The notes under the pieces were generated by a model, which was given only the letters and a program-made list of their open reading frames with translations, ran no database searches and was not told the DNA's origin. The position numbers were made by a program, and so were the translations under genes. Positions 7,984 through 17,629 of a stretch of 38,449 nucleotides of DNA are shown here, in pieces. The DNA comes from Bauldia sp. (lineage in GTDB: Bacteria; Pseudomonadota; Alphaproteobacteria; Rhizobiales; Kaistiaceae): contig JAGRKZ010000133.1 in the NCBI GenBank assembly GCA_020442065.1, positions 1-38,449 on the forward strand. The letters are read 5' to 3'. Positions within the stretch are counted from its first letter, which is position 1, and each line of letters starts with the position of its first letter.

Positions 7984-9242
7984 CGGCGACGGTTGGGGCA
8001 GGCGGCGCGGCGGCGGATGGACCTGCCACGGAGGCGCGCGCCAAGCGCCGCATCTCGATCTTGGGAGCCACGGGCTCGATCGGAACCAATACCCTGGCGG
8101 TGGTGACCGAGCACCCCGGCGACTTCGAGGTCGAGGCGGTGACGGCCTTCGGCAATGCCGAGAGCCTCGCCCGGGTGGCGCGCCAGGTCGGCGCGAAGGT
8201 CGCCGTGATCTCGGACCGTACCAGCTACAACGTCTTGAAGGATGCCCTCGACGGCACCGGTATCGAGGCGGCGGCCGGGGCAAAGGCGGTCGAGGAAGCG
8301 GCAGCGCGGCCGGTCGATGTGGTCGTCGCCGGCATTGTCGGCGCAGCGGGGCTGTCACCGACGCTGGCCGCGATCAAGGCCGGATCCCGGGTGGCGCTCG
8401 CCAACAAGGAGTGCCTCGTCTGCGCCGGCGACCTTTTCGTCGCCGAGGCGAAGCGCGCGGGCGTGGAAATCCTTCCCGTCGATTCCGAGCACAACGCCAT
8501 CTTCCAAGCCCTCGGCGCGAACCGGATCGAGGATGTCGAGCGCATCATCCTCACCGCTTCCGGCGGCCCGTTCCGCGACTGGACGCGGGAAGCGATGCTC
8601 AATGTCAGCCCGGAACAGGCGCTGAAGCATCCCAACTGGTCGATGGGGCCGAAGATCAGCATCGACTCGGCTACCCTTATGAACAAGGGCCTCGAACTGA
8701 TTGAAGCCTATCACCTTTTTGGGATTGCGGCGGAGCGCATCGAGGTGGTCGTCCACCCGCAATCGATCGTCCACGGCCTCGTCGCGTTCCGCGACGGGAC
8801 GATGATCGCCGCCCTGTCGGCGCCGGACATGCGCATGCCGATCGCACATTGTCTGGCGTGGCCCGAGCGGGGCAGGGCTACGTCGCTCGGCCTTGACCTC
8901 ACCAAAGTGGGCCGGCTGACCTTCGAGCGGCCGGATACCGACCGCTTCCCGGCGCTTCGGATCGCCCGAGAGGCGCTTGCCGCCGGCGGCTGGGCCACCA
9001 ATATTCTCAATGCCGCCAACGAAGTCGCGGTCGCGGCATTTCTTGCCGGAACGATCGGCTTCCCCGAAATCGCCCGATTGGTGGAGGAGACGCTGTCGGA
9101 GGCGCGAAGCGCCGGTCTCGACTCGACGCCCACGACCATCAAGGACGTGCTGGCGCTCGACAAGGAAGGCCGGCGGCTGGCAGCGCAGGCGGTACAGCGC
9201 TTTGCCGCGAGTTCCCCCGCTGCGGCACGAAGGATGGATTGA
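7971..9242 (+). CDS. dxr: 1-deoxy-D-xylulose 5-phosphate reductoisomerase
   Basis: A 423-residue enzyme of the MEP isoprenoid pathway, target of fosmidomycin; it converts DXP to MEP with NADPH. Seen are the NADPH-binding loop LGATGSIGTNT (about 30-40), the nucleotide segment ALANKECLV, the metal and substrate loop VDSEHNAIFQ, and SMGPKISIDSATLMNKGLELIEA. The C-terminal alpha-helical domain ends the protein. The only plausible start is TTG 7971 inside the end of cdsA; no ATG or GTG lies in frame between it and the Rossmann motif. This leaves about 25 extra Ala/Gly-rich residues before the usual N-terminus. The product supplies precursors to uppS in the same operon. Confidence 0.94.
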   Translation: MANVTATVGAGGAAADGPATEARAKRRISILGATGSIGTNTLAVVTEHPGDFEVEAVTAFGNAESLARVARQVGAKVAVISDRTSYNVLKDALDGTGIEAAAGAKAVEEAAARPVDVVVAGIVGAAGLSPTLAAIKAGSRVALANKECLVCAGDLFVAEAKRAGVEILPVDSEHNAIFQALGANRIEDVERIILTASGGPFRDWTREAMLNVSPEQALKHPNWSMGPKISIDSATLMNKGLELIEAYHLFGIAAERIEVVVHPQSIVHGLVAFRDGTMIAALSAPDMRMPIAHCLAWPERGRATSLGLDLTKVGRLTFERPDTDRFPALRIAREALAAGGWATNILNAANEVAVAAFLAGTIGFPEIARLVEETLSEARSAGLDSTPTTIKDVLALDKEGRRLAAQAVQRFAASSPAAARRMD

Positions 9243-9246
9243 GTCG

Positions 9247-10641
9247 ATGGATTTTCTTGGATCGCTGGGGGATGTCGGACTGTCACTGGGCGGAACGATC
9301 TTGGCGTTCCTGTTCGTTCTCACCATCATCGTCTTCATCCACGAGATGGGGCATTTCCTCGCCGCGCGCTGGTGCGGCGTTGCCGTAAGCACGTTCTCGA
9401 TCGGCTTCGGTCCGGAGCTCGCGGGCTTCAATGATCGCCATGGAACCCGTTGGAAACTCTCGGCGATTCCGCTTGGTGGTTACGTCAAGTTCCTGGGCGA
9501 CGAGAACGAGGCAAGCGTTGGCGACCGCGCCGCGCTTGCGGCCATGACGCCCGAGGAACGGAGCCGCACCTTCGCCGGCAAGGGGGTCGGCGCCCGGGCG
9601 TTCATCGTCGCCGCCGGACCGGCGGCGAATTTCGTGCTCGCCATTGTCGTCTTCGCACTGATGCTGTTCCTGTCCGGCCGCTCGATGGTCGCGCCACGGA
9701 TCGATTTCGTGGCGCCGGAGAGCCCCGCGGCGGTGGCGGGGTTGCTGCCGGGCGATGTCGTTGTCGCGATCGACGGCCGCACGGTGGAGGGACTTGCCGA
9801 CGTCGACCGCTACGTGGCGCTCAGTCCTGGGCGTCCGCTCTCGTTCACGATCGAACGCGACGGCGAGACCTTGGAATTCACCGTCACCCCCGACACGGAG
9901 CCGGCGCCGGGCGGATTCGGCGGCGAGATCGGCACCATCGGCGTCCGCGGCCCGGCGATGCCGCCGGTCGTTACGCAGGTTCAGCCGGGCTCGCCCGCGG
10001 CGACGGCGGGAATCCTTGCGGGCGACGTCGTCCGGGAGATCGACGGCAAGCCGGTCAACAGCTTCGAGGACATCCGCGACCTGGTCGGCCCGTCGCCGGG
10101 ACGGCCGCTCGGCGTCGTCATCGATCGCGGCGGCGAGGAGATTCGGCTGACGGTGACGCCGGAGGCTTCGGGCGGGGAGAATGTCGGTCGGCTCGGCGTA
10201 GTCGGAAGTTTCGCGGATGGCGACATGCGGCGCGTCTCCTACGGGCCGTTCGCCGCCGCCTGGAATGGTGTCACCGAGACCTGGTTCATTACCGAACGGA
10301 CCGTCGGATACCTCTATCGAGTGATCGTCGGCGAGGAATCGGCCAATCAGCTCGGCGGGCCGCTGATGGTGGCCAAGATTTCCGGCGATGCGGCGCGCAT
10401 GGGGCTCGCCGTGCTGCTCAATGTCGCGGCCGTCCTGTCGATAAGCATCGGGATCATCAACCTTTTCCCGGTGCCGATGTTAGACGGCGGTCATCTTTTG
10501 TTCTTTGCGATCGAGGCGATCCGCGGTCGGCCGTTGAGCGAACGGGTGCAGGAGATCGGGTTCCGCATCGGCTTCATTGCCGTCATTGCGTTAATGATTT
10601 TCGCATTCAGGAACGATATTATTAATTTGAACTGGCTCTGA
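9247..10641 (+). CDS. rseP: Site-2 intramembrane metalloprotease RseP
   Basis: A 464-residue inner-membrane protease that cuts transmembrane anti-sigma factors after a first cut on the periplasmic side, and also clears signal-peptide remnants. The zinc motif HEMGH (residues 32-36) lies in the first membrane span. The second catalytic motif VPMLDGG, with Asp413 as third zinc ligand, is near the C-terminus. Two PDZ domains lie between them, each with the ligand groove pattern SPAAVAGLLPGDVV and SPAATAGILAGDVV. Four membrane spans are apparent. It begins four bases after dxr. The final coding stretch, around 10590-10635, is AT-richer than its neighbours. Confidence 0.95.
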   Translation: MDFLGSLGDVGLSLGGTILAFLFVLTIIVFIHEMGHFLAARWCGVAVSTFSIGFGPELAGFNDRHGTRWKLSAIPLGGYVKFLGDENEASVGDRAALAAMTPEERSRTFAGKGVGARAFIVAAGPAANFVLAIVVFALMLFLSGRSMVAPRIDFVAPESPAAVAGLLPGDVVVAIDGRTVEGLADVDRYVALSPGRPLSFTIERDGETLEFTVTPDTEPAPGGFGGEIGTIGVRGPAMPPVVTQVQPGSPAATAGILAGDVVREIDGKPVNSFEDIRDLVGPSPGRPLGVVIDRGGEEIRLTVTPEASGGENVGRLGVVGSFADGDMRRVSYGPFAAAWNGVTETWFITERTVGYLYRVIVGEESANQLGGPLMVAKISGDAARMGLAVLLNVAAVLSISIGIINLFPVPMLDGGHLLFFAIEAIRGRPLSERVQEIGFRIGFIAVIALMIFAFRNDIINLNWL

Positions 10642-10791
10642 AAAAGGGCTTCGATGCGTGTCTCGGAGGCAACGCCGGACCAGATTCGGCGAGGGTCTTT
10701 CGGGGGACGGCTTGCGTGGGGTCGAAAACGCTGTAAACGTTGCGGTCCGGGGATTTGGGGCGCGAATCCGGTCTAGGGCGGCCGGAGAGGT
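10642..10791 (+). other. 150-bp gap between rseP and bamA
   Basis: There is no gene in it. A small inverted repeat AACG-N7-CGTT (in the stretch around 10727-10741) stands in its most AT-rich part, and a GGAGAGG ribosome site ends the gap (10784-10790). A separate bamA promoter could be here, but no pair of hexamers with proper spacing convinced me. Confidence 0.4.
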
Positions 10792-13128
10792 GTGGCAAAG
10801 CGGGGTATGCCGAGCCTTATGGTTTCGATTGGTGAGTTCATCCGGGGTTCGGCCCTCGCGCTAGGCCTCCTTGCCGGCTCTATGGCCGGTGCGGGCGCGA
10901 TCATGGTTGCGTCGACGGCGGCGGAAGCTGCCGTGGTCTCCAGCATCGTGGTCACCGGCAACACGCGCGTCGATGCGGAGACGGTCCGCAACTACGTCCT
11001 GATTCAGCCTGGCCAGTCGTTCGGCGGTGCCGAGATCGACGAGTCGGTGAAGGCGCTCTACGGCACCGGCCTCTTCGCCGATGTCAGCATCACCACCAGC
11101 GGCAGCCGCCTGGTGGTGAACGTCGTCGAGAACCCCATCGTCAATTCGGTGGTGATCCGCGGCAACAAGAAGGTGAAGAACGACGTCCTGGTGCAGTTGC
11201 TCCAGACCGAGCCGCGCGGCGTCCTCACCGATGCCAAGCTACAGGGCGACGTTCAGCGCATCACCGACTACTACGCGTCCCAGGGACGCGGCGAAGCCAC
11301 GGTCGAATCGATCGTCACGCCGCTCGGGGATAACCGCGCCGATGTGGTCTTCGTCGTCAGCGAGGGCAGCCGCACTGCGATCGGTCGCGTATCGTTCGTC
11401 GGCAACAACGCTTTCTCCGATTCGCGTCTCTCCAGCGTGGTTGAATCCAAGCGTCGCAGCGTTCTGACGCTGCTGAGCCGGAAGGACATCTTCAACGAGG
11501 CCAAGCTCGCGCAGGACCAGGAAGAGCTTCGTCGGTTCTACATGAACCACGGCTATGCCGATTTCCGCGTGATCTCGGTGGACTGGGAATTCAACGAGGC
11601 GAACGACCGCTACACCGTGGTGTTCACCGTCGAGGAGGGGCCGAAGTACAAGTTCGCCTCGATCGACATCGATTCCACGATACCCGGCCTCGATGCCAAT
11701 TCGCTGCGTCGGTTCATCACCACCAAGCCCGGCCGTGTGTTCAATTCGAGCGAGATCGAGCGCACGATCGAGGCGATGTCGATCGAGTTGTCGCGGAACG
11801 GTTATTCCTTCGCGCAGGTTCGTCCGCGCGGTGACCGCAACTACTCGGACAACACCGTCTCCGTGACCTACCTCATCGACGAGGGGCCGCGGGTCTATAT
11901 CGAGCGCATCGAGATCGTCGGCAACACCAAGACCCGCGACTACGTCATCCGGCGTGAGTTCGACGTCGCCGAAGGCGATCCCTACAACCGCGTCCTGATC
12001 GATCGTGCCGAGCGCAAGCTGCGCGACCTTCAGTTCTTCAAGACCGTCAACATCACCACGGAGCCCGGCACCGCTCCGGACAAGGTGATCGTGGTCGTGC
12101 AGGTCGAGGAGGAGTCCACGGGCGAGTTCTCGGTCGGTGCCGGTATCTCGACCGAAGGCATCGTCGCCGAGCTGTCGCTTGACGAGCGCAACTTCCTGGG
12201 CCGAGGCCAGCACCTGCGCATTTCCGTCGGCTTCGGCCAGAACGAGCAGACCTACAACATCTCGTTCACCGACCCTTACTTCCTTGGCCAGAACCTTTCG
12301 GCCGGTGTCGACGCGTTCAAGATCGTGCAGAAGCAGACGTCATATCGTCCCTATGACTTCGATGCGATCGGCGGTGGCGTGCGGTTCGGCCTTCCCATCA
12401 CGGATCGGCTGACCCTCAACACCAACTACAAGTACACGAACCAGGAGATCTCGAACTCGCGGAAGGCCACCCGGATGTACTTCCCCGAGGGGACGACCAT
12501 CGTCTCGTCTGCGGGGTACGGGTTTGTCTACAACACGCTCGACAGCAATGTTGATCCGCACGAGGGCGTATACGTCAATCTCCGGCAGCAGTTCGCCGGG
12601 CTGGGCGGCGACGTCAAGTACATGAAGTCGGAAGGCGAGGGTCGGATCTACGCCGAGCTCCTTCCGGACGCCGACGTTGTTGGCTTCCTCAAGGTCGTCG
12701 GCGGCAACATCACCGGCCTCGGCGGTGAGCGTGTCAACACCATCGACAACTTCTTCAAGGGCGGCGAGACCATTCGCGGCTTCGCCAACTACGGCTACGG
12801 TGTGGTCGACGGCCCAACCGACACGCCTCTGGGCGGCAAGAACTACTGGGGGGCGACCGCCGAGGTGGACTTCCCGCTGCCGGGCATTTCGCCGGACTTC
12901 GGTCTCCGTGGCGCGATGTTTGCCGACGCCGGCAATCTGTGGGGCGTCGACGTTCCGCCGGGTGGCGGGCCGGTGATCGACCCCAACATCATCCGCTCCT
13001 CGGTCGGGGGCTCGGTGATCTGGGCGTCGCCGATCGGCATATTGCGGGCCGATGCCGCCTACGCGCTGACCAAGGCCAAGACCGACGAGCTCCAGTGGTT
13101 CAGGTTCAGCGCCGGCAGAACATTTTGA
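10792..13128 (+). CDS. bamA: Outer membrane protein assembly factor BamA (Omp85)
   Basis: About 778 residues. BamA is the essential core of the machine that folds beta-barrel proteins into the outer membrane. The N-terminus has a hydrophobic signal region ending TAAEA, with likely cleavage before AVVSSIVVTG. Five POTRA repeats follow (about residues 45-430), each starting with a pattern like IVVTGNTRVD, VVIRGNKKVK or IEIVGNTKTRD. The barrel follows, with GGETIRGFANYGYG (the conserved RGF of loop 6), and it ends RFSAGRTF with the C-terminal Phe typical of outer membrane proteins. The start is uncertain: GTG 10792 has GGAGAGG very close upstream, while ATG 10807 and ATG 10819 give shorter signal peptides. 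It lies between rseP and lpxD as in most proteobacteria. Confidence 0.96.
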   Translation: MAKRGMPSLMVSIGEFIRGSALALGLLAGSMAGAGAIMVASTAAEAAVVSSIVVTGNTRVDAETVRNYVLIQPGQSFGGAEIDESVKALYGTGLFADVSITTSGSRLVVNVVENPIVNSVVIRGNKKVKNDVLVQLLQTEPRGVLTDAKLQGDVQRITDYYASQGRGEATVESIVTPLGDNRADVVFVVSEGSRTAIGRVSFVGNNAFSDSRLSSVVESKRRSVLTLLSRKDIFNEAKLAQDQEELRRFYMNHGYADFRVISVDWEFNEANDRYTVVFTVEEGPKYKFASIDIDSTIPGLDANSLRRFITTKPGRVFNSSEIERTIEAMSIELSRNGYSFAQVRPRGDRNYSDNTVSVTYLIDEGPRVYIERIEIVGNTKTRDYVIRREFDVAEGDPYNRVLIDRAERKLRDLQFFKTVNITTEPGTAPDKVIVVVQVEEESTGEFSVGAGISTEGIVAELSLDERNFLGRGQHLRISVGFGQNEQTYNISFTDPYFLGQNLSAGVDAFKIVQKQTSYRPYDFDAIGGGVRFGLPITDRLTLNTNYKYTNQEISNSRKATRMYFPEGTTIVSSAGYGFVYNTLDSNVDPHEGVYVNLRQQFAGLGGDVKYMKSEGEGRIYAELLPDADVVGFLKVVGGNITGLGGERVNTIDNFFKGGETIRGFANYGYGVVDGPTDTPLGGKNYWGATAEVDFPLPGISPDFGLRGAMFADAGNLWGVDVPPGGGPVIDPNIIRSSVGGSVIWASPIGILRADAAYALTKAKTDELQWFRFSAGRTF

Positions 13129-13147
13129 CGGCAGTGAAGTCACGCGA

Positions 13148-13173
13148 GGGGCCGCCGCATAGTCTGCGGCCCC
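13148..13173 (+). terminator. GC-rich hairpin between bamA and lpxD
   Basis: Perfect 8-bp arms GGGGCCGC (13148-13155) and GCGGCCCC (13166-13173) enclose a 10-nt loop, 20 bp after the bamA stop. The T content afterwards is low (TTCGGTATTTCGG), so this is either a weak or partial terminator that lowers lpx expression relative to bamA, or an mRNA-stabilising stem. Its function is inferred. Confidence 0.5.
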
Positions 13174-13195
13174 TTCGGTATTTCGGAATCCGATC

Positions 13196-14269
13196 GTGAC
13201 CGAACCTCGCTTCTTTCCGGAACCCGAGGCCGTGACCATTGCCCGCGTGGCGGAGTTGACCGGCGCGGCTCCGGTATCGCCCGCAAGCGACCTGCGGATC
13301 ACGGGGGTGGCGTCGCTCGAGCGTGCGGGAGCGATGGATGCCAGTTACCTCGAGAACCGGCGGCATCAGTCGCTTCTCAGGGATACGCGCGCGGCGGCCG
13401 TCTTCGTCAAGGCCGGTGATGCCTCGCTGGTGCCGGCGACCGTGCTGGCGCTTGTCGTTGCCGAGCCTCACCGGGCCTTTACCCAGCTTGCCAGGCACCT
13501 CTTTCCCTCGGCGCTTCGCCCCCGGCCGATCGGTCCGGCCGGTTCGATCTCCGACAAGGCGCATATCGATCCCTCGGCGCGTCTCGAAGACGGCGTCACG
13601 ATCGAACCCTTCGCCGTCATCGGTGCGGGTGCCGAGATTGGCGCAGGTACGATCATCGGGCCCGGTGCAGTCATCGGCCCGGAGGTGCGGGTCGGACGCA
13701 ACGCCGTAATTTCCGCGGGGGCCACATTGACCCATGCGCTGCTTGGCGACCGCGTGGTGATTCATCCCGGGGCGCGGATCGGCCAGGACGGGTTCGGCTT
13801 CGTGCCCGGCGCCAAAGGGCATCTCAAGGTGCCTCAGACCGGCCGGGTGGTGCTGCAGGACGACGTCGAAATCGGCGCAAACAGCACCATCGACAGGGGT
13901 AGCAATCGCGACACGGTCATTGGCGAAGGGACAAAGGTCGACAATCTCGTTCAGATTGGTCACAACGTCGTCATGGGCCGTCATTGTCTTGTCGCAGGCA
14001 ATGTCGGTATCTCTGGCAGTGTCACAATCGGCGATCTGGTGATGATCGGTGGCGGCGTCGGGATCAAGGACAACGTCTCCATCGGCAGTGGCGCGCGGAT
14101 CGCCGGGGCATCTGCGGTGGGGAGCGACATTCCCGCCGGAGAGACCTGGGGAGGGTATCCGGCCATGCCCGTCATGGACTGGCAGCAGGAGCGCAAGGCG
14201 TTCTACCGCCTGATTCGATCGCTCCCACCGATGGCCGCCAAGAAGAGCGAGGACAGCTCCAATGGCTGA
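13196..14269 (+). CDS. lpxD: UDP-3-O-(3-hydroxyacyl)glucosamine N-acyltransferase
   Basis: A 357-residue acyltransferase for the third step of lipid A synthesis; it moves a 3-hydroxyacyl chain from acyl carrier protein to the 2-amine of UDP-3-O-acyl-glucosamine. The N-terminal ~100 residues form the uridine-binding domain. The middle is a left-handed beta-helix of hexapeptide repeats (many I/V-G-x-G-x steps, about 115-325), containing [13 protein letters not shown] and the likely catalytic His in [13 protein letters not shown]-terminal helix ends the protein. The GTG at 13196 gives the standard length. The end overlaps fabZ by eight bases. Confidence 0.95.
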   Translation: MTEPRFFPEPEAVTIARVAELTGAAPVSPASDLRITGVASLERAGAMDASYLENRRHQSLLRDTRAAAVFVKAGDASLVPATVLALVVAEPHRAFTQLARHLFPSALRPRPIGPAGSISDKAHIDPSARLEDGVTIEPFAVIGAGAEIGAGTIIGPGAVIGPEVRVGRNAVISAGATLTHALLGDRVVIHPGARIGQDGFGFVPGAKGHLKVPQTGRVVLQDDVEIGANSTIDRGSNRDTVIGEGTKVDNLVQIGHNVVMGRHCLVAGNVGISGSVTIGDLVMIGGGVGIKDNVSIGSGARIAGASAVGSDIPAGETWGGYPAMPVMDWQQERKAFYRLIRSLPPMAAKKSEDSSNG

Positions 14270-14723
14270 TGATTCGAGCCCGGCGACGCAGACGCTCGAC
14301 ATTCACGGCATCTACCGGCTGCTGCCCCACCGGCCGCCTTTCCTCATGGTTGACCGCATCAAGGACATCGACGGCGACAATTCCGCGGTCGGCGTCAAGA
14401 ACGTCACCGCCAACGAGCCGTTCTTCGCCGGGCACTTCCCCGAGATGCCGATCATGCCCGGGGTGCTGATCATCGAGGGGATGGCCCAGACCGCGGGTGC
14501 GATCTGCATCCTGTCCCGCGGCAAGACCAAGCCTGGCGTGGTCTATTTCATGACCATCGACGACGCCAAGTTCCGCAAGCCGGTAACGCCGGGCGACACG
14601 ATCGAGTATCATGTCCGCAAGGTGCGCAACCGGTCGAACATCTGGAAGTTCAGCGCGGAGGCCATGGTCGGCGGCGTCAAGGTCGCCGAGGCGACGATCA
14701 GCGCACTGATCGCGGACGAGTAA
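14262..14723 (+). CDS. fabZ: 3-hydroxyacyl-ACP dehydratase FabZ
   Basis: A 153-residue hot-dog-fold enzyme that removes water from 3-hydroxyacyl-ACP in fatty acid elongation. The catalytic pair is visible as His58 in [12 protein letters not shown] and Glu72 in IIEGMAQ. The N-terminal [19 protein letters not shown] is typical. It competes with LpxA and LpxD for the same 3-hydroxyacyl-ACP pool, which explains its place between those two genes. It overlaps lpxD by eight bases and lies eight bases before lpxA. Confidence 0.97.
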   Translation: MADDSSPATQTLDIHGIYRLLPHRPPFLMVDRIKDIDGDNSAVGVKNVTANEPFFAGHFPEMPIMPGVLIIEGMAQTAGAICILSRGKTKPGVVYFMTIDDAKFRKPVTPGDTIEYHVRKVRNRSNIWKFSAEAMVGGVKVAEATISALIADE

Positions 14724-14731
14724 GGCCTCGA

Positions 14732-15520
14732 ATGGGAGACATCCATCAGTCGGCGGTCGTCGATGACGGCGCTCGGATCGGGGCCGGCGTACGTATCGGT
14801 CCGTATGCGATCGTGGAGCGCGACGTCGTGCTCGAGGACAATGTCATTGTCGGATCCCATGTCGTGCTGAGTGGGCACACGACTGTCGGCGCCGGCACCA
14901 CGATCCACCCTTTCGCCGCGATCGGCGGGCAGCCGCAGGACACGAGCTACAAGGGCGAGCCGACCACCGTCGTGATCGGGCCGAACTGCATCATACGCGA
15001 GCACGCCACCGTGCATCGCGGCACCGTGCGGGGGCGCGGCGAGACCCGGGTCGGCGCCAGCTGCTTCCTGATGATCGGCTCGCACGTTGCGCACGATTGC
15101 CTGGTCGGCGACCGCGTCGTTCTCGTCAACAACGCTACGCTCGGCGGGCATGTCGAGATCGGCGAGCATGCCATCCTCTCCGGTCTGGTTGCCGTTCAGC
15201 AGCACTGCCGGATCGGCGCTCATGCCTTCATCGGCGGCCTGTCCGGCGTCAATGCCGACGTGCTGCCCTTCGCTTCGGCGATCGGCGAGCGCGCAGAACT
15301 GGGCGGGCTCAACGTCGTCGGTCTCAAGCGCCGCGGGTTCGACCGCCCCACCATCCACGCGCTTCGTGCTGCCTACCAGGCGATCTTCACGGGCGGCGGC
15401 ACGCGCGCCGAACGCGTCGAGCGGGTTGCCGAGAAGTACCCGGACGTGGCGCCGGTGATGATGATGGTCGAGTTCATCCGGAAGAGCGGCGACCGTCCGC
15501 TCTGCTCGCCGCGGGCGTGA
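14732..15520 (+). CDS. lpxA: UDP-N-acetylglucosamine acyltransferase
   Basis: A 262-residue trimeric acyltransferase for the first step of lipid A synthesis; it puts a 3-hydroxyacyl chain on the 3-OH of UDP-GlcNAc. About ten hexapeptide coils form the left-handed beta-helix (residues ~1-185). The catalytic His lies in the segment [13 protein letters not shown], and the C-terminal helical domain has [19 protein letters not shown] followed by LRAAYQAIF. The length matches E. coli LpxA. A TAAGG ribosome site overlaps the fabZ stop. Its end overlaps a possible GTG start of lpxI. Confidence 0.96.
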   Translation: MGDIHQSAVVDDGARIGAGVRIGPYAIVERDVVLEDNVIVGSHVVLSGHTTVGAGTTIHPFAAIGGQPQDTSYKGEPTTVVIGPNCIIREHATVHRGTVRGRGETRVGASCFLMIGSHVAHDCLVGDRVVLVNNATLGGHVEIGEHAILSGLVAVQQHCRIGAHAFIGGLSGVNADVLPFASAIGERAELGGLNVVGLKRRGFDRPTIHALRAAYQAIFTGGGTRAERVERVAEKYPDVAPVMMMVEFIRKSGDRPLCSPRA

Positions 15521-15522
15521 GC

Positions 15523-16410
15523 ATGACCGCGCCGGCGACCGCCGCAGCGCGTGACCGTGGGCCGCTGACCATCATCGCCGGCGGTGGTCCGGTGCCGTTG
15601 ATCGTCGCTGATGCCGCACGGCGGGCGGGCCGGCCGGTCTTCATCGTCGGCATTGCCGGTGAGGCGGACGACAGCATTGCGGGTTATCCGCATGAGATCG
15701 TCAAGTGGGGGCAGTTTGGTCGGCTCGAAGCCCTGCTCGCGGAGAAGCAGACGCGCGAGATCGTGATGGTAGGAACGATCAGCGCCCGTCCGGATCTCAA
15801 GGATCTCCGTCTCGATCTTGGCGCAGTCAAGCTGATGGGGCGCGTCGCCAAGCTTCTCTTGCGCGGCGACAGCGACCTTCTCACCGGCCTGATCGGCATG
15901 TTCGAGGAGCCGGGATACAAGGTGGTCGGCGCCCATGAGGTGGCGCCGGAGCTGGTCGCCGGGGAGGGGCAGCTGGGCGCGCATGCTCCGGACGGCGGGA
16001 TGCTCCGCGACGCCCGGAAGGCCATGAAGGCGGCTCGCACTATCGGCGTCCTCGATGCCGGCCAGGCGGCGGTCGTGGTCAACGGACTGATCGTCGCGCT
16101 CGAAGCATGGGAGGGGACCGACCGCATGATCGAGCGTGTTGGCCAGCTCCGCGAGATCGGGCGGGCGCGGTGGAAGGGTCGCGCCGGCGTGGTAGCGAAG
16201 TGCGCCAAGCCGCAGCAGGACCTGCGTGTCGATCTGCCGACCATTGGCGTCCGCACGGTCCAGGGAGCCGCCGCGGCGGGTCTTGCCGGGGTCGTCGTCG
16301 AGACCGGGCGGGTGATGATCGTCGACCGCCCGGCCGTGATCGCGCTCGCCGACAGGGAGGGCCTCTTCGTGCTTGGCCGCACCCGCGGCGAGGGAAGGAC
16401 GGCAAAGTGA
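15523..16410 (+). CDS. lpxI: UDP-2,3-diacylglucosamine pyrophosphatase LpxI
   Basis: A 295-residue protein of the DUF1009/LpxI family, which hydrolyses UDP-2,3-diacylglucosamine to lipid X plus UMP. Most alphaproteobacteria use LpxI in place of the unrelated metallo-enzyme LpxH. Visible features are the N-terminal Rossmann-like GPLTIIAGGGPVPLIVADAARR, the middle segment LLRGDSDLLTGLIGMFEEPGYKVVGAHEV, and the C-terminal catalytic domain with QAAVVVNGLIVALEAWEGTDRMIERV and KCAKPQQDLRVDLPTIGV, whose Asp residues bind metal. I chose ATG 15523; GTG 15517 is in frame and would overlap the lpxA stop as GTGA. It overlaps lpxB by four bases. Confidence 0.94.
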   Translation: MTAPATAAARDRGPLTIIAGGGPVPLIVADAARRAGRPVFIVGIAGEADDSIAGYPHEIVKWGQFGRLEALLAEKQTREIVMVGTISARPDLKDLRLDLGAVKLMGRVAKLLLRGDSDLLTGLIGMFEEPGYKVVGAHEVAPELVAGEGQLGAHAPDGGMLRDARKAMKAARTIGVLDAGQAAVVVNGLIVALEAWEGTDRMIERVGQLREIGRARWKGRAGVVAKCAKPQQDLRVDLPTIGVRTVQGAAAAGLAGVVVETGRVMIVDRPAVIALADREGLFVLGRTRGEGRTAK

Positions 16411-17588
16411 CCCGGGCGCCGGGGCGACCTTTCACCGCTTTCCTCATCGCCGGCGAGGAGTCGGGCGACGCGCTGGGCGCCCGGCTGATGGAAGCGTTGA
16501 GCGAAAGGATCGACGGCGAGGTCAAGTTCCTCGGCGTCGGCGGCGCGCGCATGGAGAAGCTCGGCCTTCACTCGATGTTCCCGATGAAGGACATCAACCA
16601 CGTCGGCGGCACGGCCATTGTCGCCAATCTTCACCGTATCGCAGCGCGCATGCAGCAAGCCGCCCGGGCCGTCGTGAAGGCCGATCCGGACGTTTTCGTC
16701 ATCATCGACTGTCCGGGTTTCAACCTCGGCGTGGCGCGGAGAGTGCGGAAGAAGAAGCCGTCAATCCCGATCGTCGACTACGTATCGCCCACCGTCTGGG
16801 TGTGGCGGCCGAAGCGTGCGCCATGGATGTCCCGCTTCGTCGATCATGTGCTCGCCATCCTGCCGTTCGAGCCGGAGGCGCACGCTCGGCTCAAGGGGCC
16901 GCCCTGCACCTATGTCGGCCACCCACTGATCGAAAAACTCGACCGCCTGCGTCCGGCGCCCGGCGAGCGTCCGCCGCTCTCGGGGGTCGAGCGGCCGACC
17001 ATGCTGGTGTTGCCGGGGAGCCGCCACGGCGAGATCAAGCGGCTCCTCGATGTCTTTGGCGAAACCGTCGGCCGGGTGGTCGCCGAGAACGGCCCGGTCG
17101 AGCTTCTGCTCCCGGTGGTCCCCCGTTTCGTCGAGGAGATCAGGGCGCGGACGGCGAATTGGCCGGTGAAGCCGGTCATCATCGAGGGCGAGGCGGAGAA
17201 ATATGCCGCGTTCCGGCGGAGCCACCTGGCGCTCGCAGCCTCGGGGACGGTCACGCTCGAACTGGCGCTGTCGGGCGTTCCCATGGTGGTCGCCTACCGG
17301 ATCGATCCGCTGGCCAAGACCGTCAAGCACATCGTGCTCAGGCGATTGCACTCGTTCGTGCTCCCCAATCTCATCACCAACACCAGGGATGTCCCCGAGT
17401 TTCTCGATCAGGAGACAACGCCCGAGGTCATGGCGGCGGCGCTCAAGCCGCTCCTGTCCGATACCGACGCGCGGCGGCGCCAGCTCGCCGCCTTCGCCCG
17501 CCTCGACGGGCTGATGACCCTCGACCACGGCACGCCGAGCGGCCGCGCCGCCGAGATCGTCCTGGAGACAGCTGCGCGCGGGACGTGA
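16407..17588 (+). CDS. lpxB: Lipid-A-disaccharide synthase
   Basis: A 393-residue GT-B glycosyltransferase (family GT19) that joins UDP-2,3-diacylglucosamine to lipid X, forming the tetra-acyl disaccharide of lipid A. Signatures are IAGEESGDALGARLM at the start, GVGGARMEKLGLHSMFPM, CPGFNLGVARRVRK, YVSPTVWVWRPKR, LPGSRHGEIKRLL and the donor-site ASGTVTLELALSGVPMVVAYR. The length is normal. The GTG start at 16407 overlaps the lpxI stop as GTGA and follows GGGAAGGA by eight bases. It is the last lpx gene of the operon. Confidence 0.96.
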   Translation: MTRAPGRPFTAFLIAGEESGDALGARLMEALSERIDGEVKFLGVGGARMEKLGLHSMFPMKDINHVGGTAIVANLHRIAARMQQAARAVVKADPDVFVIIDCPGFNLGVARRVRKKKPSIPIVDYVSPTVWVWRPKRAPWMSRFVDHVLAILPFEPEAHARLKGPPCTYVGHPLIEKLDRLRPAPGERPPLSGVERPTMLVLPGSRHGEIKRLLDVFGETVGRVVAENGPVELLLPVVPRFVEEIRARTANWPVKPVIIEGEAEKYAAFRRSHLALAASGTVTLELALSGVPMVVAYRIDPLAKTVKHIVLRRLHSFVLPNLITNTRDVPEFLDQETTPEVMAAALKPLLSDTDARRRQLAAFARLDGLMTLDHGTPSGRAAEIVLETAARGT

Positions 17589-17614
17589 GATCGTCGCCCA
17601 GCGGGCGTGGTCGT

Positions 17615-17622
17615 GCTAGACC
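17615..17622 (+). promoter_or_regulatory. Possible -10 element just before the PaiB-like gene
   Basis: GCTAGACC matches the GCTANAWC -10 pattern described for Caulobacter housekeeping promoters at nearly every position. It ends eight bases before the ATG, so a transcript from it would be leaderless or nearly so. No good TTGAC-like -35 is seen upstream, which keeps confidence low. Confidence 0.3.
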
Positions 17623-17629
17623 GGGCGGC

